Of a stretch of 63,296 nucleotides of DNA, positions 45,339 through 54,310 are shown piece after piece. Made by a program: the position numbers and the translations under genes. The DNA is from Bacteroidota bacterium (GTDB taxonomy: Bacteria > Bacteroidota > Ignavibacteria > OLB7). Numbering within the stretch: the first letter of the stretch is position 1; each line of letters opens with the position of its first letter. The stretch lies in contig JAFDZV010000023.1 in the NCBI GenBank assembly GCA_018266795.1, positions 1 to 63,296 of the forward strand, given 5' to 3'. The notes beneath the pieces were generated by a model. It did no database searches and was not told the DNA's origin. It saw nothing but the letters and a program-made list of their open reading frames with translations.

Positions 45339-45500
45339 CCGCGAAACGTCGCGTTGCGAGGTGGGGTTGGGAACCAGCCTCGCTCTGTTTCGCGAGCCGG
45401 GGGGCTTTGATGCAGCGCAGGCAATGGAAGGATGGGATTGTGGATTTCATCCCCGCCTGTCTGCCGATCCTGGATTGCTCTGTTTGAAGCTCCATCAAGA

Positions 45501-45535
45501 GCAGAAGGCCCGCCGTTTTGCGGCGGGCCTTCTGC
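45501..45535. terminator. bidirectional terminator between lipoprotein and amine oxidase genes
   Basis: GCAGAAGGCCCGCCG at 45501-45515 pairs perfectly with CGGCGGGCCTTCTGC at 45521-45535 around TTTTG. It lies between two convergent genes. Confidence 0.85.
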
Positions 45536-45563
45536 ATGCAGGGGGATGGAGTCCGCGCTCCGC

Positions 45564-47516
45564 CTATCGCGGCACATCGAGCGCCGGGTTGCGGGCGAAG
45601 AACCCAACGGGGAGCAGCCGGAATCCGATATGCGTCATCGTCATGATGGGCCACTCCTCCGGGCGCGGGATGTGCGTGATTCCCATCGTGTACCAGAGCA
45701 CCACATCCGTGTTGTCGATCGATTCATTGTCCGCGATCCAGCGTGGAAGGCCGTCACCGCCGGCACTCTGGCTGGGGTACGCGCCGGCCGCGTTCATCTC
45801 CCCCTCGTGATAGCGCGTTGCCCAGAAGTGGTTGCTGATGAAGCCCGCGCGCTTGCGCACCGATGACGTGGCCGCGGCGAACGGAACAGTGTTCGCGCCA
45901 GGGACCAGTGCATAGCCGCAGTGATGCCCGAGAGTGTTGGTGGTTCCGGTGTTGAACACCTTCCATGCTCGCGATGATTCCACATCCAGACGCCGCGCGG
46001 CCGTGCGTTCCGTGGGGAGGAACGTCTCCTCCATCGCGAACGAGCTGCCGGTCGGGTTCGCCTTCCCCTGCGGCAGCGGCTTGGAATCCACCTCGGCAAC
46101 GGAGTTGTTCACGCCGTCCACATCCATGTCCAGTCGGAAGCAGAAGTAATGTTGATGATGCGGCGCAACGATGTTCGGCGACACCAGATGGCCGAAGCTT
46201 CCGGTGGTGCTGTGGTCGTGCGAGGCAGTCTCGCTCACTCCCTTCGGAAGCATGATGCCGGTGAGCCCGGCATCAACCTCAAGCCCGCCATCCTGATGAA
46301 AGATCCAACTGATGGAGTAGTCGTAGTTGCCGATGCTGGCAACGAAGAAGAGAACCAGTTCGCGCGCGCGCCGCGACTCGTTCGCGCCGGAGTAGGTATC
46401 GAAGTGCTTCCAGAGGATGCCGCCGTCGCGCTCGTAGATCCCCACCACGCGCGGCAGCGTATAGGCCTTGCCGGAATCGTCGGCGAACACCGCATCCAGC
46501 AGGGTTGCATTCGCAGGCGCATCGATGTTCGCCTCCAGCGGGCTGGAGAGCCTTCCCACGCCGTACTCGCCGACGTCGAACGCGCTGCGCCATCGCCAGT
46601 TGGAGTCCGGGTCCGCATACGGCACAACCATCTCGGAGAGCGAGCCGCGATAGAGCACCGGGCGCTCGCGGCCGCCGTCCTCGTAGCCCACCGTGTGGAG
46701 CACCAGCCCTTCGCGCGGGTGCATGGAGAATCGGAGATGCCATCCCTGCCAACGCAGCTCGTTCCCCTGCAGTTGGAAGCTCGTACCCTGCGGCTGCGTG
46801 ATGGCAAGCGGCGTTGGCGCCGGGCGCAGCCTCCCGATCGATGCGGTGTCCAGCTCCTGACTGCGCGGCGGCAGCGGCATGATCCCTGCATCGTGGAACT
46901 CCACCACCTTCCGCGTATTCATGTCCACGATTGCGGTAACGCCCTCGATGGGCCGGCCGTAGAAGTTGAACGCCTTCCCCTTGTAGTAGGTGAGCGCGCG
47001 AAGCAGGCGGCCGTGGTAACTCTTCGGGATATCCCCTGCGGCCCATGTGTCGATCTGCACGCTGTCCGGCGATATGCCGCGGATGCGCATCGCCTCCTGC
47101 CAGCGCGGATCTGCCTTGAGGATCGCGGGGACACGGTCGTACTCCACCACGAACACCTGCGGCTGCACGCCGGGAATCTCCTTCCACGAGAGGAGACGCT
47201 CTGCGCGAAGGTCGGCAACGGCCTCGAACGTGCGGTTGTTGGGCCTGTCCATCACGATGGCGAACGCCTCGCGTCCGAACAGCATGCCGGGATGGAATGA
47301 GAGAACGAAATCCTTGGAGGGCTCGTGCAGAACGATGGTGGAGAAGAGCGCATCGGCCGGGAAGCCGGGCGCCGCGCGGATGATGCGCGCGGCTGCGTTG
47401 ATCTCATCCGCACTCAGCGGGTCCAGCGGATGAACCGGTGCCGCGGTTGCTCCGAGGCATGTGATGAGAGCGAAGAGGAGAAGGGCGATGGTGTACGAAG
47501 CAGGGAATCGTCTCAT
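45564..47516 (-). CDS. secreted copper-containing primary-amine oxidase
   Basis: This 650-residue protein oxidises primary amines to aldehydes, releasing ammonia and hydrogen peroxide, using copper and topaquinone. The topaquinone precursor is Tyr398 in SIGNYDYS (consensus NYD/E), with Asn397 before it. The catalytic base is Asp314 in SAFDVGEYGVG. Copper ligands appear as the His-x-His in APHHQHYFC and a C-terminal His in THIPRPEEW. A signal peptide (SYTIALLLFALITCLGATAA) indicates export. Length matches the family. The promoter is at 47582-47610. Confidence 0.95.
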   Translation of the reverse strand: MRRFPASYTIALLLFALITCLGATAAPVHPLDPLSADEINAAARIIRAAPGFPADALFSTIVLHEPSKDFVLSFHPGMLFGREAFAIVMDRPNNRTFEAVADLRAERLLSWKEIPGVQPQVFVVEYDRVPAILKADPRWQEAMRIRGISPDSVQIDTWAAGDIPKSYHGRLLRALTYYKGKAFNFYGRPIEGVTAIVDMNTRKVVEFHDAGIMPLPPRSQELDTASIGRLRPAPTPLAITQPQGTSFQLQGNELRWQGWHLRFSMHPREGLVLHTVGYEDGGRERPVLYRGSLSEMVVPYADPDSNWRWRSAFDVGEYGVGRLSSPLEANIDAPANATLLDAVFADDSGKAYTLPRVVGIYERDGGILWKHFDTYSGANESRRARELVLFFVASIGNYDYSISWIFHQDGGLEVDAGLTGIMLPKGVSETASHDHSTTGSFGHLVSPNIVAPHHQHYFCFRLDMDVDGVNNSVAEVDSKPLPQGKANPTGSSFAMEETFLPTERTAARRLDVESSRAWKVFNTGTTNTLGHHCGYALVPGANTVPFAAATSSVRKRAGFISNHFWATRYHEGEMNAAGAYPSQSAGGDGLPRWIADNESIDNTDVVLWYTMGITHIPRPEEWPIMTMTHIGFRLLPVGFFARNPALDVPR

Positions 47517-47581
47517 GGCCGGGCGTAGTGTGAAGCGAAGTCGTACGGCGCGAACATCTTCGCCGTGCATTGGCAGGCGGC

Positions 47582-47610
47582 CAAATATACATGCTGCGCG
47601 GCTGCTGCAA
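47582..47610 (-). promoter_or_regulatory. promoter of the amine oxidase gene
   Basis: On the minus strand TTG (47610-47608) is followed 18 bp later by TATATTTG (47589-47582), a full TAnnTTTG match, 66 bp before the start codon. Confidence 0.6.
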
Positions 47611-47932
47611 TGCCTTTAGCGTTGCGATCGCCGTGCATGACGGTAATGCTCTCCACGCCGGTTGGTTCGTTGTGCCTCCACGCGGCGAACGATGCAGGCG
47701 CATGCGGAACGCGACAGCGGCACATCGTGAACGTTCGATCGCGGGCACTCCGGAACAGGATGGACAATGGTTGAGCCGTTGAACGGCCCGGCGCCCCGGT
47801 CCGGACGTGCGGCAACATTCGCGCATCCCGGCCGATGACGCATGAGCAGTCCGGCCCTGCCCTGCAGCATGGGTACGGTTGGTGATGCATGAAGCTTGTC
47901 GCGGGGTGCCGGTCGATGGGGAGCAGACAACA
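47611..47932. other. intergenic, no gene seen
   Basis: No supported ORF lies between the amine oxidase promoter and the terminator of the next minus-strand gene. Confidence 0.45.
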
Positions 47933-47958
47933 ATGGCGGGCACCTCGGTACCCGCCAT
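47933..47958 (-). terminator. terminator of the cysteine-rich protein gene
   Basis: ATGGCGGG at 47933-47940 pairs with CCCGCCAT at 47951-47958, with an inner ACC/GGT. The minus strand continues TGTTGTCT. Confidence 0.7.
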
Positions 47959-48006
47959 CGTCGTGCGACCGTGTGGCCGCGACCTCGAGCGATCGTCATT
48001 CCTCCG

Positions 48007-48441
48007 TTACTGGCACGGCTGCCCAAGGCAGAGCGCCACGCCGGAGATTTCGATATGCGGGCACTTCTCATCCGGCGACTGGACGTGGCAGACGCGCACG
48101 CAACAGACCGGGCCAACCTGCAACGTCTCACTGCACCGGGCTGCGGCCGGATTCAGGAGGGTATAGCAGCCGCCGCCGCAAAGCCGGACACATGCATCCT
48201 GCCAGTCGCCGCAGGGGATCGTCAGGGAGGTGCCGGGCGCTACGGCAACGCAGGTGGTGTAGCCCTCGGGAGAGATACGATAGCAGATCGTCACCGGGCA
48301 GGCAACGTCCTTCAGGACGTCGATTCTGACCGTCGGGCAGACACACTGGGCGCGTGCCGTTCCGGCAGCGGCGACCATCATTGCGGCAAGTGCCATCGAT
48401 ACCATTGCAATGCGTACGTGATTCAGATAGCAGCGTACCAT
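48007..48441 (-). CDS. secreted cysteine-rich protein, paralogue 1
   Basis: This 144-residue protein has a signal peptide (VSMALAAMMVAAAGTARAQ) and about 17 cysteines after it (QCVCPTV, ACPVTICY, CGDWQDACVRLCGGGC, VCCVRVC). It aligns with the protein at 48653-49072: both share a C-x(3,4)-C region, TTC/PTC before APG, a central C-rich block and CC near the end (CCVRVC / CCVDIC). I do not recognise the family. GGAGG six bases before ATG 48441 fixes the start, rather than GTG 48453. Confidence 0.75.
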   Translation of the reverse strand: MVRCYLNHVRIAMVSMALAAMMVAAAGTARAQCVCPTVRIDVLKDVACPVTICYRISPEGYTTCVAVAPGTSLTIPCGDWQDACVRLCGGGCYTLLNPAAARCSETLQVGPVCCVRVCHVQSPDEKCPHIEISGVALCLGQPCQ

Positions 48442-48652
48442 GAAATCCTCCACTCTGTTTGAGATAGTGAACGTATTCCGCCACGCCGTTCGACGATCGA
48501 ACGCGGCGGCATTGAGCGATGTGTGCGAGCAACGTCCGCTCTCTGCGGCGGTGTTGCACTGCAGCGTCTGAAATGGATGCCCTGCGGTCGGGCATCGGGC
48601 CGCAGGCCGGCACGCAACCAGCGTGCGCGCCGGCGGTGCTGTTCAAGTGCCG

Positions 48653-49072
48653 TCAGCAGCCGACGCAGATCGACGGCGTCACTTTCAGGATCAGGCACTC
48701 CGCAACCGAGGATTGCATGCAGATATCAACGCAGCAACCTGTCTTGGCGCAGATGCAGCGGATGCACGTGCCGAGCTTCGGCAGGCAGTGAAGCGTGCCG
48801 TGGCAGTCGCGGAGTTGGTACCGGTTCAACTGTGCGCAGTCCACAACGTGATCGCCCGGTGCAAACGTGATGCAGGTTGGCGAGGTGGGATCGCACAGCA
48901 CGACTCCGCACGTCAGGTTGGGATCGATGGAGATCGTTGCGGTGCCGCAGGCGCAGGGCGACGGGGTGCAGTTGAGCTGCGCGCTCGCGGTTGCCGCGCC
49001 GGCCAGCATCACGAGAAGCGCAAGCGCCGCAAGGCGTGCGACAAGTGCCGCGCTGAGAGCACGGATGTTCAT
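48653..49072 (-). CDS. secreted cysteine-rich protein, paralogue 2
   Basis: This 139-residue protein has a signal peptide (LVARLAALALLVMLAGAATASAQ) and about 16 cysteines in the mature part (NCTPSPCACG, TCGVVLC, CIRCICAKTGCCVDICM). It is a paralogue of the protein at 48007-48441, on the same strand with a 211-bp gap. Disulfide-rich and secreted; function unknown. The AGGAG is immediately before an ATG at 49078, so I chose the in-frame ATG at 49072 with better spacing. Confidence 0.75.
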   Translation of the reverse strand: MNIRALSAALVARLAALALLVMLAGAATASAQLNCTPSPCACGTATISIDPNLTCGVVLCDPTSPTCITFAPGDHVVDCAQLNRYQLRDCHGTLHCLPKLGTCIRCICAKTGCCVDICMQSSVAECLILKVTPSICVGC

Positions 49073-49429
49073 GATCATCTCCTGTCTTGATGAGCGGTAT
49101 ATGCAGGCCGGATTCCGGAGGAAGAGGAGATGACGCAGCCGGTTGCGGACAGCCATGCAGTGCGCGCACATCGTTCTGCATCCTCCATTACGGCATCGTA
49201 CCTCGGGCAGGGTTTGAGCGAAGAATCACCCGCGATGCCATGCGGATGCCAGCCGGCACTGCTGCCGGGTCCGCCTGGAACGCGGCACCGGGATGCGTTC
49301 GGTCGGGAGCTCGAACTGAAGTGGGGGGAGCGGCGTGCCGTATCACCGCACGCGTGAATGCCTGGAAAGAATTGCCGGGGCGGACCGCATTCATACTGCC
49401 AACTTCGGAAGCGCTGCCGTCCCCCGGTA
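49073..49429. other. intergenic upstream of paralogue 2
   Basis: No gene is supported here on either strand. Confidence 0.4.
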
Positions 49430-49445
49430 GTACATGATTGTGTAC
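49430..49445. promoter_or_regulatory. inverted repeat, possible operator, copy 1
   Basis: GTACATGATTGTGTAC has 5-bp arms around TGATTG. The same element with one base changed is at 59545-59560. It lies 358 bp upstream of the cysteine-rich paralogue 2 gene and downstream of the 61-residue ORF. Confidence 0.4.
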
Positions 49446-49521
49446 CTCTCCAATCGGGACAGGTTGAGCGATTGGCATCGGTGCGACGTTGGCGCCGTGA
49501 TGATGATTCCGGCCGGAGGTC

Positions 49522-49707
49522 TCAATGCTCCGTTAGGAATGAAGGGCCTGCATTGTCTACCTGATATCGTTGTGTTGCGAGGACCACAGGCGGGGCATTG
49601 CCGAGGGATACATCGATATCGTCGATGCCGGGGTCTCGCGAAGACGGATTGAATGTCCGCTCCCGGGTGGAGATGATTTTTCGAATCTTCATGTCCAGTT
49701 CAGCCAT
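49522..49707 (-). CDS. small hypothetical protein, 61 residues
   Basis: This short reading frame starts MAELDMKIRKIISTRERTF and ends DNAGPSFLTEH. AAAGAGGATTACCG upstream gives a good Shine-Dalgarno site, which is the main reason to accept it. It has no signal peptide or membrane segment and matches no family I know. Part of it (about residues 13-24) coincides with a 36-bp dispersed repeat that also occurs at 55851-55886, so it may instead be repeat-derived. Confidence 0.45.
   Translation of the reverse strand: MAELDMKIRKIISTRERTFNPSSRDPGIDDIDVSLGNAPPVVLATQRYQVDNAGPSFLTEH
49635..49670. repeat. 36-bp dispersed repeat, copy 1
   Basis: The 36 bp starting CTCGCGAAGACGG and ending CTCCCGGGTGG match 55851-55886 at 31 of 36 positions by eye. 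It lies within the 61-residue ORF on the opposite strand. Confidence 0.6.
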
Positions 49708-49955
49708 CGGTAATCCTCTTTCAGTATGCCGGTCTGTGGTGCTTCCGGGGTTCAGTGATGCAGAGAGTGCGGACGCATGCGTTGTTCGCTGAAGCCGTGC
49801 GCACATCATGACGCCACATCCTGCTGTTGGCAGTTCCCATCATAACCGGATTGCGCCCGTTTGCCTGCAGCGCCGAACGCCGGGAACTCCGATATCACCG
49901 GACCTCGTTCGCAATCACTGCCTGTTGGCCGGCAATACGTCACACGCTATTCCAC

Positions 49956-52900
49956 ATGATCGCCGCCATACTGCTGCTCGCACTGGTACTTCTCTCTCCC
50001 GCGCTCCGCGCCGAGGAGTATCCGAAGATGGAGCGCATCACTACTGAACAGGGGCTTTCCCAGAACATGGTCTTCGCGATCCACCAGGATCGCGAGGGTT
50101 TTCTCTGGCTCGGCACGCGCGATGGGCTGAACAGGTATGATGGGTACGGCTTCATGGTATTTCGCCACGATCCTCTCGATCCCGAATCGCTTCCGTGGAC
50201 AAGCGTGATGTGCATCACCGAGGATTCGGACGGCAATATCTGGCTTGCCTCCTTCGGCCGGCTCTGCCGGCTGGACCGGCGCACATTCCGGTTCGTCACG
50301 GTTTCGTACGGTGCGGGGAACAGTCTGGTGAGGGCGATTCATGGAGATCGGTCGGGGAACGTATGGATCGGGACGGTGAACGGGCTGGTGCGCTACGATA
50401 CACGTTCCGGGAGGCTCGCGTACTTCCATGCCAATCGCGCAGATCCCGGCGCGCTCGCGTGCGATACCATTGTCTCGCTCTACGAGGATCACGAGGGTGC
50501 GCTCTGGATCGGCACCGGCAGGGGATGCATGCATCGCTACAATCCGGCCCGCGGGAACTTCACACGCTACGGTTCCGGTCTTCCGGGTGCGGACGAGGTG
50601 TGCTGTCTGGGCGAGGATGCTGAGGGAACCATCTACAGTGCGCTTGCGCTGCCGGGGGAACGGTACGCCGTCCTCGGCATGGATCGCTCAACCGGAGCCG
50701 TTGTCAGCACCTTCTTCAACTCTCCGAAGCAGATCCGCCAGTGCTCGGGCTGGGAGCAGCCGATGTTCATCGATCCGGATGGAGGGCTCTGGGTACAGAT
50801 GCTTTCGCAAGGCGGCGCGGATCACTACACCGCACGCACGATACTGCGCCGCATTCCGCTGTGTGGGAGAGGGCGCGGGATAACCATCACCGCGCCTGCC
50901 GATCAGCCGCTCGATCGCATACGAAAGATCGTCCGCGATCGCTCGGGGACTCTCTGGCTGGGGACGGAGAACGGCGTGTTGAAGGTGAATGCGGATGAGC
51001 CGCGCTTCCACACGTACCGGAACATTCCCGGAGACCCCGCCAGTCTGAGCGACGATCGGGTGCGCGGCATCATCCGGGACCGCTTCGGCACGCTCTGGGT
51101 TGGAACGGACAACGGATTGAACCGCCTGGACAGCGGGAGCAGCAGATGGGTCCGATACCTGTACAGCCGGGAGAAATTTTCGTCGAACGGAACCCAGGTG
51201 GTCAATACCATCTTCGAGGATACAGACGGCGCTCTCCTGATCGGTACCAACCACGGTTTCTACAGATACGACAGACGAACCAACAGAATTTCGGATGGCC
51301 GCGTCCGCAAGCTGGCGGTGTGGTCGTTCTGCCGTGATGATTCCGGCACGCTCTGGGTGGGGACGCACAACGAGGGGATTCTTCGCTACGATCGCAACGG
51401 ATATCCGCTTCCGTCCGTTGCCCAGCGGGCGAACGATTCAACCGCCATCATACCCGCGCTTGTGTGGGACATGCATCGTGACCGCAATGGAGTACTCTGG
51501 ATCGCCACCTCGGATGGGCTGTATCGACGGCTGCCCGGGCGCGAGGTCTTCAGGAAGTACGGTGTCTATCCTGCCGATCCGCATGGCCTCACCGAGGCGA
51601 GCGTCTGTGCGATCATGGAGGATGCGTCCGGGGGGCTCTGGTTCAGCACGTATGCCGGCGGCTTGAACCGGTACAACCCGGCATCGGACGGTTTCACTTC
51701 CATTACGTCGCACGACGGCCTGCCCAGCGACGCCATCTACGGTGCGTTGATGGATGCATCGGGAAAGCTCTGGATCAGCTCCAACACCGGGCTTGTCGCA
51801 TACAATCCCGCCGCGCGGACCTGCCGCGTCTACAACGCCGGCGACGGGCTGCAGGGGAACGAGTTCTCGTTCAAGGCGTTCTTCAAGGCGGAGGATGGGG
51901 AGATGATCTTCGGCGGGATTCATGGCATCAGCGTGTTCCAGCCGGACAGCCTGTATGCGCGGCAGGAGAAGGCGCCGGTGGTGGTGACGGAGTTCCGCGT
52001 GTTCGACAGGCTTGTCCGACGGGAGTTGTTGAGCGGCGACACGGTGGAAACCAGCTACGGTCAGGACTTCATCTCCTTCCAGTTCGCCGCGCTGGATTAT
52101 GCCAATCACTCGGGGATCCGGTATGTATACCGACTGGATGGTTTCGATGCGGAATGGATCAACTGCGGTGAGCGGCGCTACGCCAGCTTCACGAACCTCG
52201 ATCCGGGCACGTACACCTTCACGGTGAATGGAAGCAACCGCGACGGCATGTGGAGCACTTGCCCGCTCTCGATTGTCCTCAGGGTTGTTCCCCCGTTCTG
52301 GATGACATGGTGGTTCCGCACGGGCGTGCTCATGGGAGCCGGGCTCGCGATTGCCGTTGCGGTGATGCTCCGGTTGCGGTTCGTGCGGGCGCAGGAGGCA
52401 TTGCGGCGCCGGAGCGTGGAGTCGCAACTTCATGCACTTCGCCTTCACGTGAACCCACACTTCATCTTCAATGCGCTCAGCTCCATCCAGCATCTCATTC
52501 TCATCATGGAGCCGGATCGCGCCGTGGAATATCTCGCCCGCTTTGCACAACTGGTGCGGGCGGTGCTGGAGAACTCCGAGCGCACATCCATTCCGCTTGC
52601 GGACGAAATCGCCACACTGAGCAATTATCTCGATCTGGAGTTGTTGCGGTTCGAGGGGCGGTTCCACTATGCGATCGAAGTGGACGCCGCGCTGGATACG
52701 CATCGCGTCTCGATCCCGACAATGCTCATTCAGCCCTGCGTGGAAAACGCAATCCGGCACGGCCTGCATCACAAGGCCGGCCTGGGGAACCTCAGGATTG
52801 CGATCGAGGGGCGCGCTGATCGTATCCGTTGCACGATTGAGGATAACGGTGTGGGACGCAGGCGCGCCGCGGAGCTGCGCCCCACGAACGGACATGCCGG

Positions 52901-53063
52901 AAGGCCGGTTGGAATGCGGGTTACAGAGGAGCGGTTGAAGATCCTCAACGCGGTCTCCTCCGGACGCGGACAGATCAGTATGGAGATCACCGATCTCTTC
53001 CACCGGAATGGCGATCCCGCCGGCACGCGCGTGGAGCTGTTCATCCCGATTGAATCCACGTGA
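49956..53063 (+). CDS. LytS/YehU-type sensor histidine kinase with Reg_prop propellers
   Basis: The 1035-residue protein has a signal peptide (IAAILLLALVLLSPALRA), then about 13 Reg_prop blades (GFLWLGTRDGLNRYDG, GALWIGTGRG, GTLWVGTDNGLNRLDS) forming two likely periplasmic propellers. A Y_Y_Y domain follows (FISFQFAALDYAN...YRLDGFDAEW), then one membrane helix near 782-805. It ends in a His_kinase core: phosphorylated His835 in LHVNPHFIFNAL and an ATPase domain (CVENAIRHGLHHK, DNGVG). It senses something in the periplasm, possibly a glycan as in Bacteroides relatives. Start ATG 49956 gives the signal peptide. A LytTR response regulator follows 21 bp later and is its partner. Confidence 0.92.
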   Translation: MIAAILLLALVLLSPALRAEEYPKMERITTEQGLSQNMVFAIHQDREGFLWLGTRDGLNRYDGYGFMVFRHDPLDPESLPWTSVMCITEDSDGNIWLASFGRLCRLDRRTFRFVTVSYGAGNSLVRAIHGDRSGNVWIGTVNGLVRYDTRSGRLAYFHANRADPGALACDTIVSLYEDHEGALWIGTGRGCMHRYNPARGNFTRYGSGLPGADEVCCLGEDAEGTIYSALALPGERYAVLGMDRSTGAVVSTFFNSPKQIRQCSGWEQPMFIDPDGGLWVQMLSQGGADHYTARTILRRIPLCGRGRGITITAPADQPLDRIRKIVRDRSGTLWLGTENGVLKVNADEPRFHTYRNIPGDPASLSDDRVRGIIRDRFGTLWVGTDNGLNRLDSGSSRWVRYLYSREKFSSNGTQVVNTIFEDTDGALLIGTNHGFYRYDRRTNRISDGRVRKLAVWSFCRDDSGTLWVGTHNEGILRYDRNGYPLPSVAQRANDSTAIIPALVWDMHRDRNGVLWIATSDGLYRRLPGREVFRKYGVYPADPHGLTEASVCAIMEDASGGLWFSTYAGGLNRYNPASDGFTSITSHDGLPSDAIYGALMDASGKLWISSNTGLVAYNPAARTCRVYNAGDGLQGNEFSFKAFFKAEDGEMIFGGIHGISVFQPDSLYARQEKAPVVVTEFRVFDRLVRRELLSGDTVETSYGQDFISFQFAALDYANHSGIRYVYRLDGFDAEWINCGERRYASFTNLDPGTYTFTVNGSNRDGMWSTCPLSIVLRVVPPFWMTWWFRTGVLMGAGLAIAVAVMLRLRFVRAQEALRRRSVESQLHALRLHVNPHFIFNALSSIQHLILIMEPDRAVEYLARFAQLVRAVLENSERTSIPLADEIATLSNYLDLELLRFEGRFHYAIEVDAALDTHRVSIPTMLIQPCVENAIRHGLHHKAGLGNLRIAIEGRADRIRCTIEDNGVGRRRAAELRPTNGHAGRPVGMRVTEERLKILNAVSSGRGQISMEITDLFHRNGDPAGTRVELFIPIEST

Positions 53064-53084
53064 CATCAATTCCCGGAGAGCGAT

Positions 53085-53825
53085 ATGATGCATGCAGTTG
53101 TTGTCGACGACGAGCCACATGTGCGTTCCGCCATGGTGGAGTTGATGAACCGGTACTGTGCCGGTGTGGAGGTGGTGGGGACGGCGGACTCCGTTGCCTC
53201 CGCCATCGAGGTTGTCCGAGCCTCCGATCCCGATATCGTCTTTCTCGATATCGAGATGCCGGAGCGCAACGGCTTCGAGCTTCTGGCCGCGTTCACGCCG
53301 ATACCGTTCAAGGTGGTGTTCGTTACCGCCTACGATCACTATGCCATTCGCGCCATCAAGCTCTCGGCGCTGGACTATCTGCTCAAGCCGGTCAATCCGT
53401 TCGAGCTGCAGGCCGCGGTGGCGAAGGCCGGGACGATGGTCAACGGCATCGAGCCGGGGCAGATCGAGTTGATGAACGATCACGCTCACGGCCGCACGCT
53501 CAGCAGAATTGTGATCCCGACGGAGAAGGGATTCGTAGTTCTGCCGGTTGAGGATATCGTTCGCTGCGGATCGGCCAGCAACTACACCTCGCTGCATCTG
53601 CGCGACGGAACGCATGTGGTCAGCTCGCGAACCCTGGGCGACTACGAGGAGTTGTTTCTCGACGCAGGCTTCTGCCGCGTGCACCACTCGCATCTGATCA
53701 ACATGCGCCATGTGCTTCGCTATCACAAGGGGAAGGGGGGTGTGGTGGTGATGTCCGATGGCTCGGAGGTGGAAGTCTCCACGCGCAGGCGGGATACCTT
53801 CCTGGAAAGCATCAGAAGGATATGA
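53085..53825 (+). CDS. LytTR-family response regulator
   Basis: This 246-residue protein has a receiver domain with acidic pocket VVVDDEP, phospho-acceptor Asp55 in FLDIEMPERNG, and the conserved Lys in LLKPVNPF. A LytTR DNA-binding domain follows (IPTEKGFVVLPVEDIVRCGSASNYT, FCRVHHSHLINMRHV). It starts 21 bp after the kinase gene with a GGAGAG ribosome site, so the pair is an operon. LytTR regulators usually bind imperfect direct repeats upstream of targets; the T9SS cargo 490 bp downstream is a possible target. Confidence 0.94.
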   Translation: MMHAVVVDDEPHVRSAMVELMNRYCAGVEVVGTADSVASAIEVVRASDPDIVFLDIEMPERNGFELLAAFTPIPFKVVFVTAYDHYAIRAIKLSALDYLLKPVNPFELQAAVAKAGTMVNGIEPGQIELMNDHAHGRTLSRIVIPTEKGFVVLPVEDIVRCGSASNYTSLHLRDGTHVVSSRTLGDYEELFLDAGFCRVHHSHLINMRHVLRYHKGKGGVVVMSDGSEVEVSTRRRDTFLESIRRI

Positions 53826-54310
53826 ACGGATCGATGCGTCGCTCTCCGCAGTACCCGCCGTGCACGGGTGTGCGTCTGCGGTGGACGGCGGATCGTTCCC
53901 CGGCCCCTCCGCGGCGCAAGCGGAGCCACTCATCGAGCAGTTGCGTGCGGGCTGGAGGCAACTGCTGCGGCCGGCTGAGCAACTGCACGGGTGCGGACAC
54001 GATGATGCGTGCGCCGCATGCATCGGCGCCGCGCAGGCCGCTCCGCTGAGCCCTTCCGGGCTGCGCCGCTCTTCCTGTCCGCCATCCTCACGAAAAGATT
54101 CCAGACGATTGCTCAACGATAACGGGCGGGCATCACCACACCCGGTGCGCCTGCTCACTGTTCGTTGTCGCCACCGCAGGCTCACGATATGTTCAACCAG
54201 CAATGCGAACCGGACGCGGCTCGTGTCCGTGCTTCCCGTGCCTGCGCGGAGGCCGTCGCATTGATACTCCGGTCTCGAAAATCCACATCAACATACTCGT
54301 GAGGTTCGAA
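53826..54310. other. intergenic, no gene seen
   Basis: Open frames here lack ribosome sites and domains. GAGG 8 bases before 54311 is the ribosome site of the next gene. Confidence 0.45.

Noticed and set aside
51438..54203. 921-codon reading frame on the minus strand opposite the kinase and regulator genes
   Set aside because: The composition is typical of antisense frames in GC-rich DNA, and the plus strand carries clear kinase and response-regulator genes.
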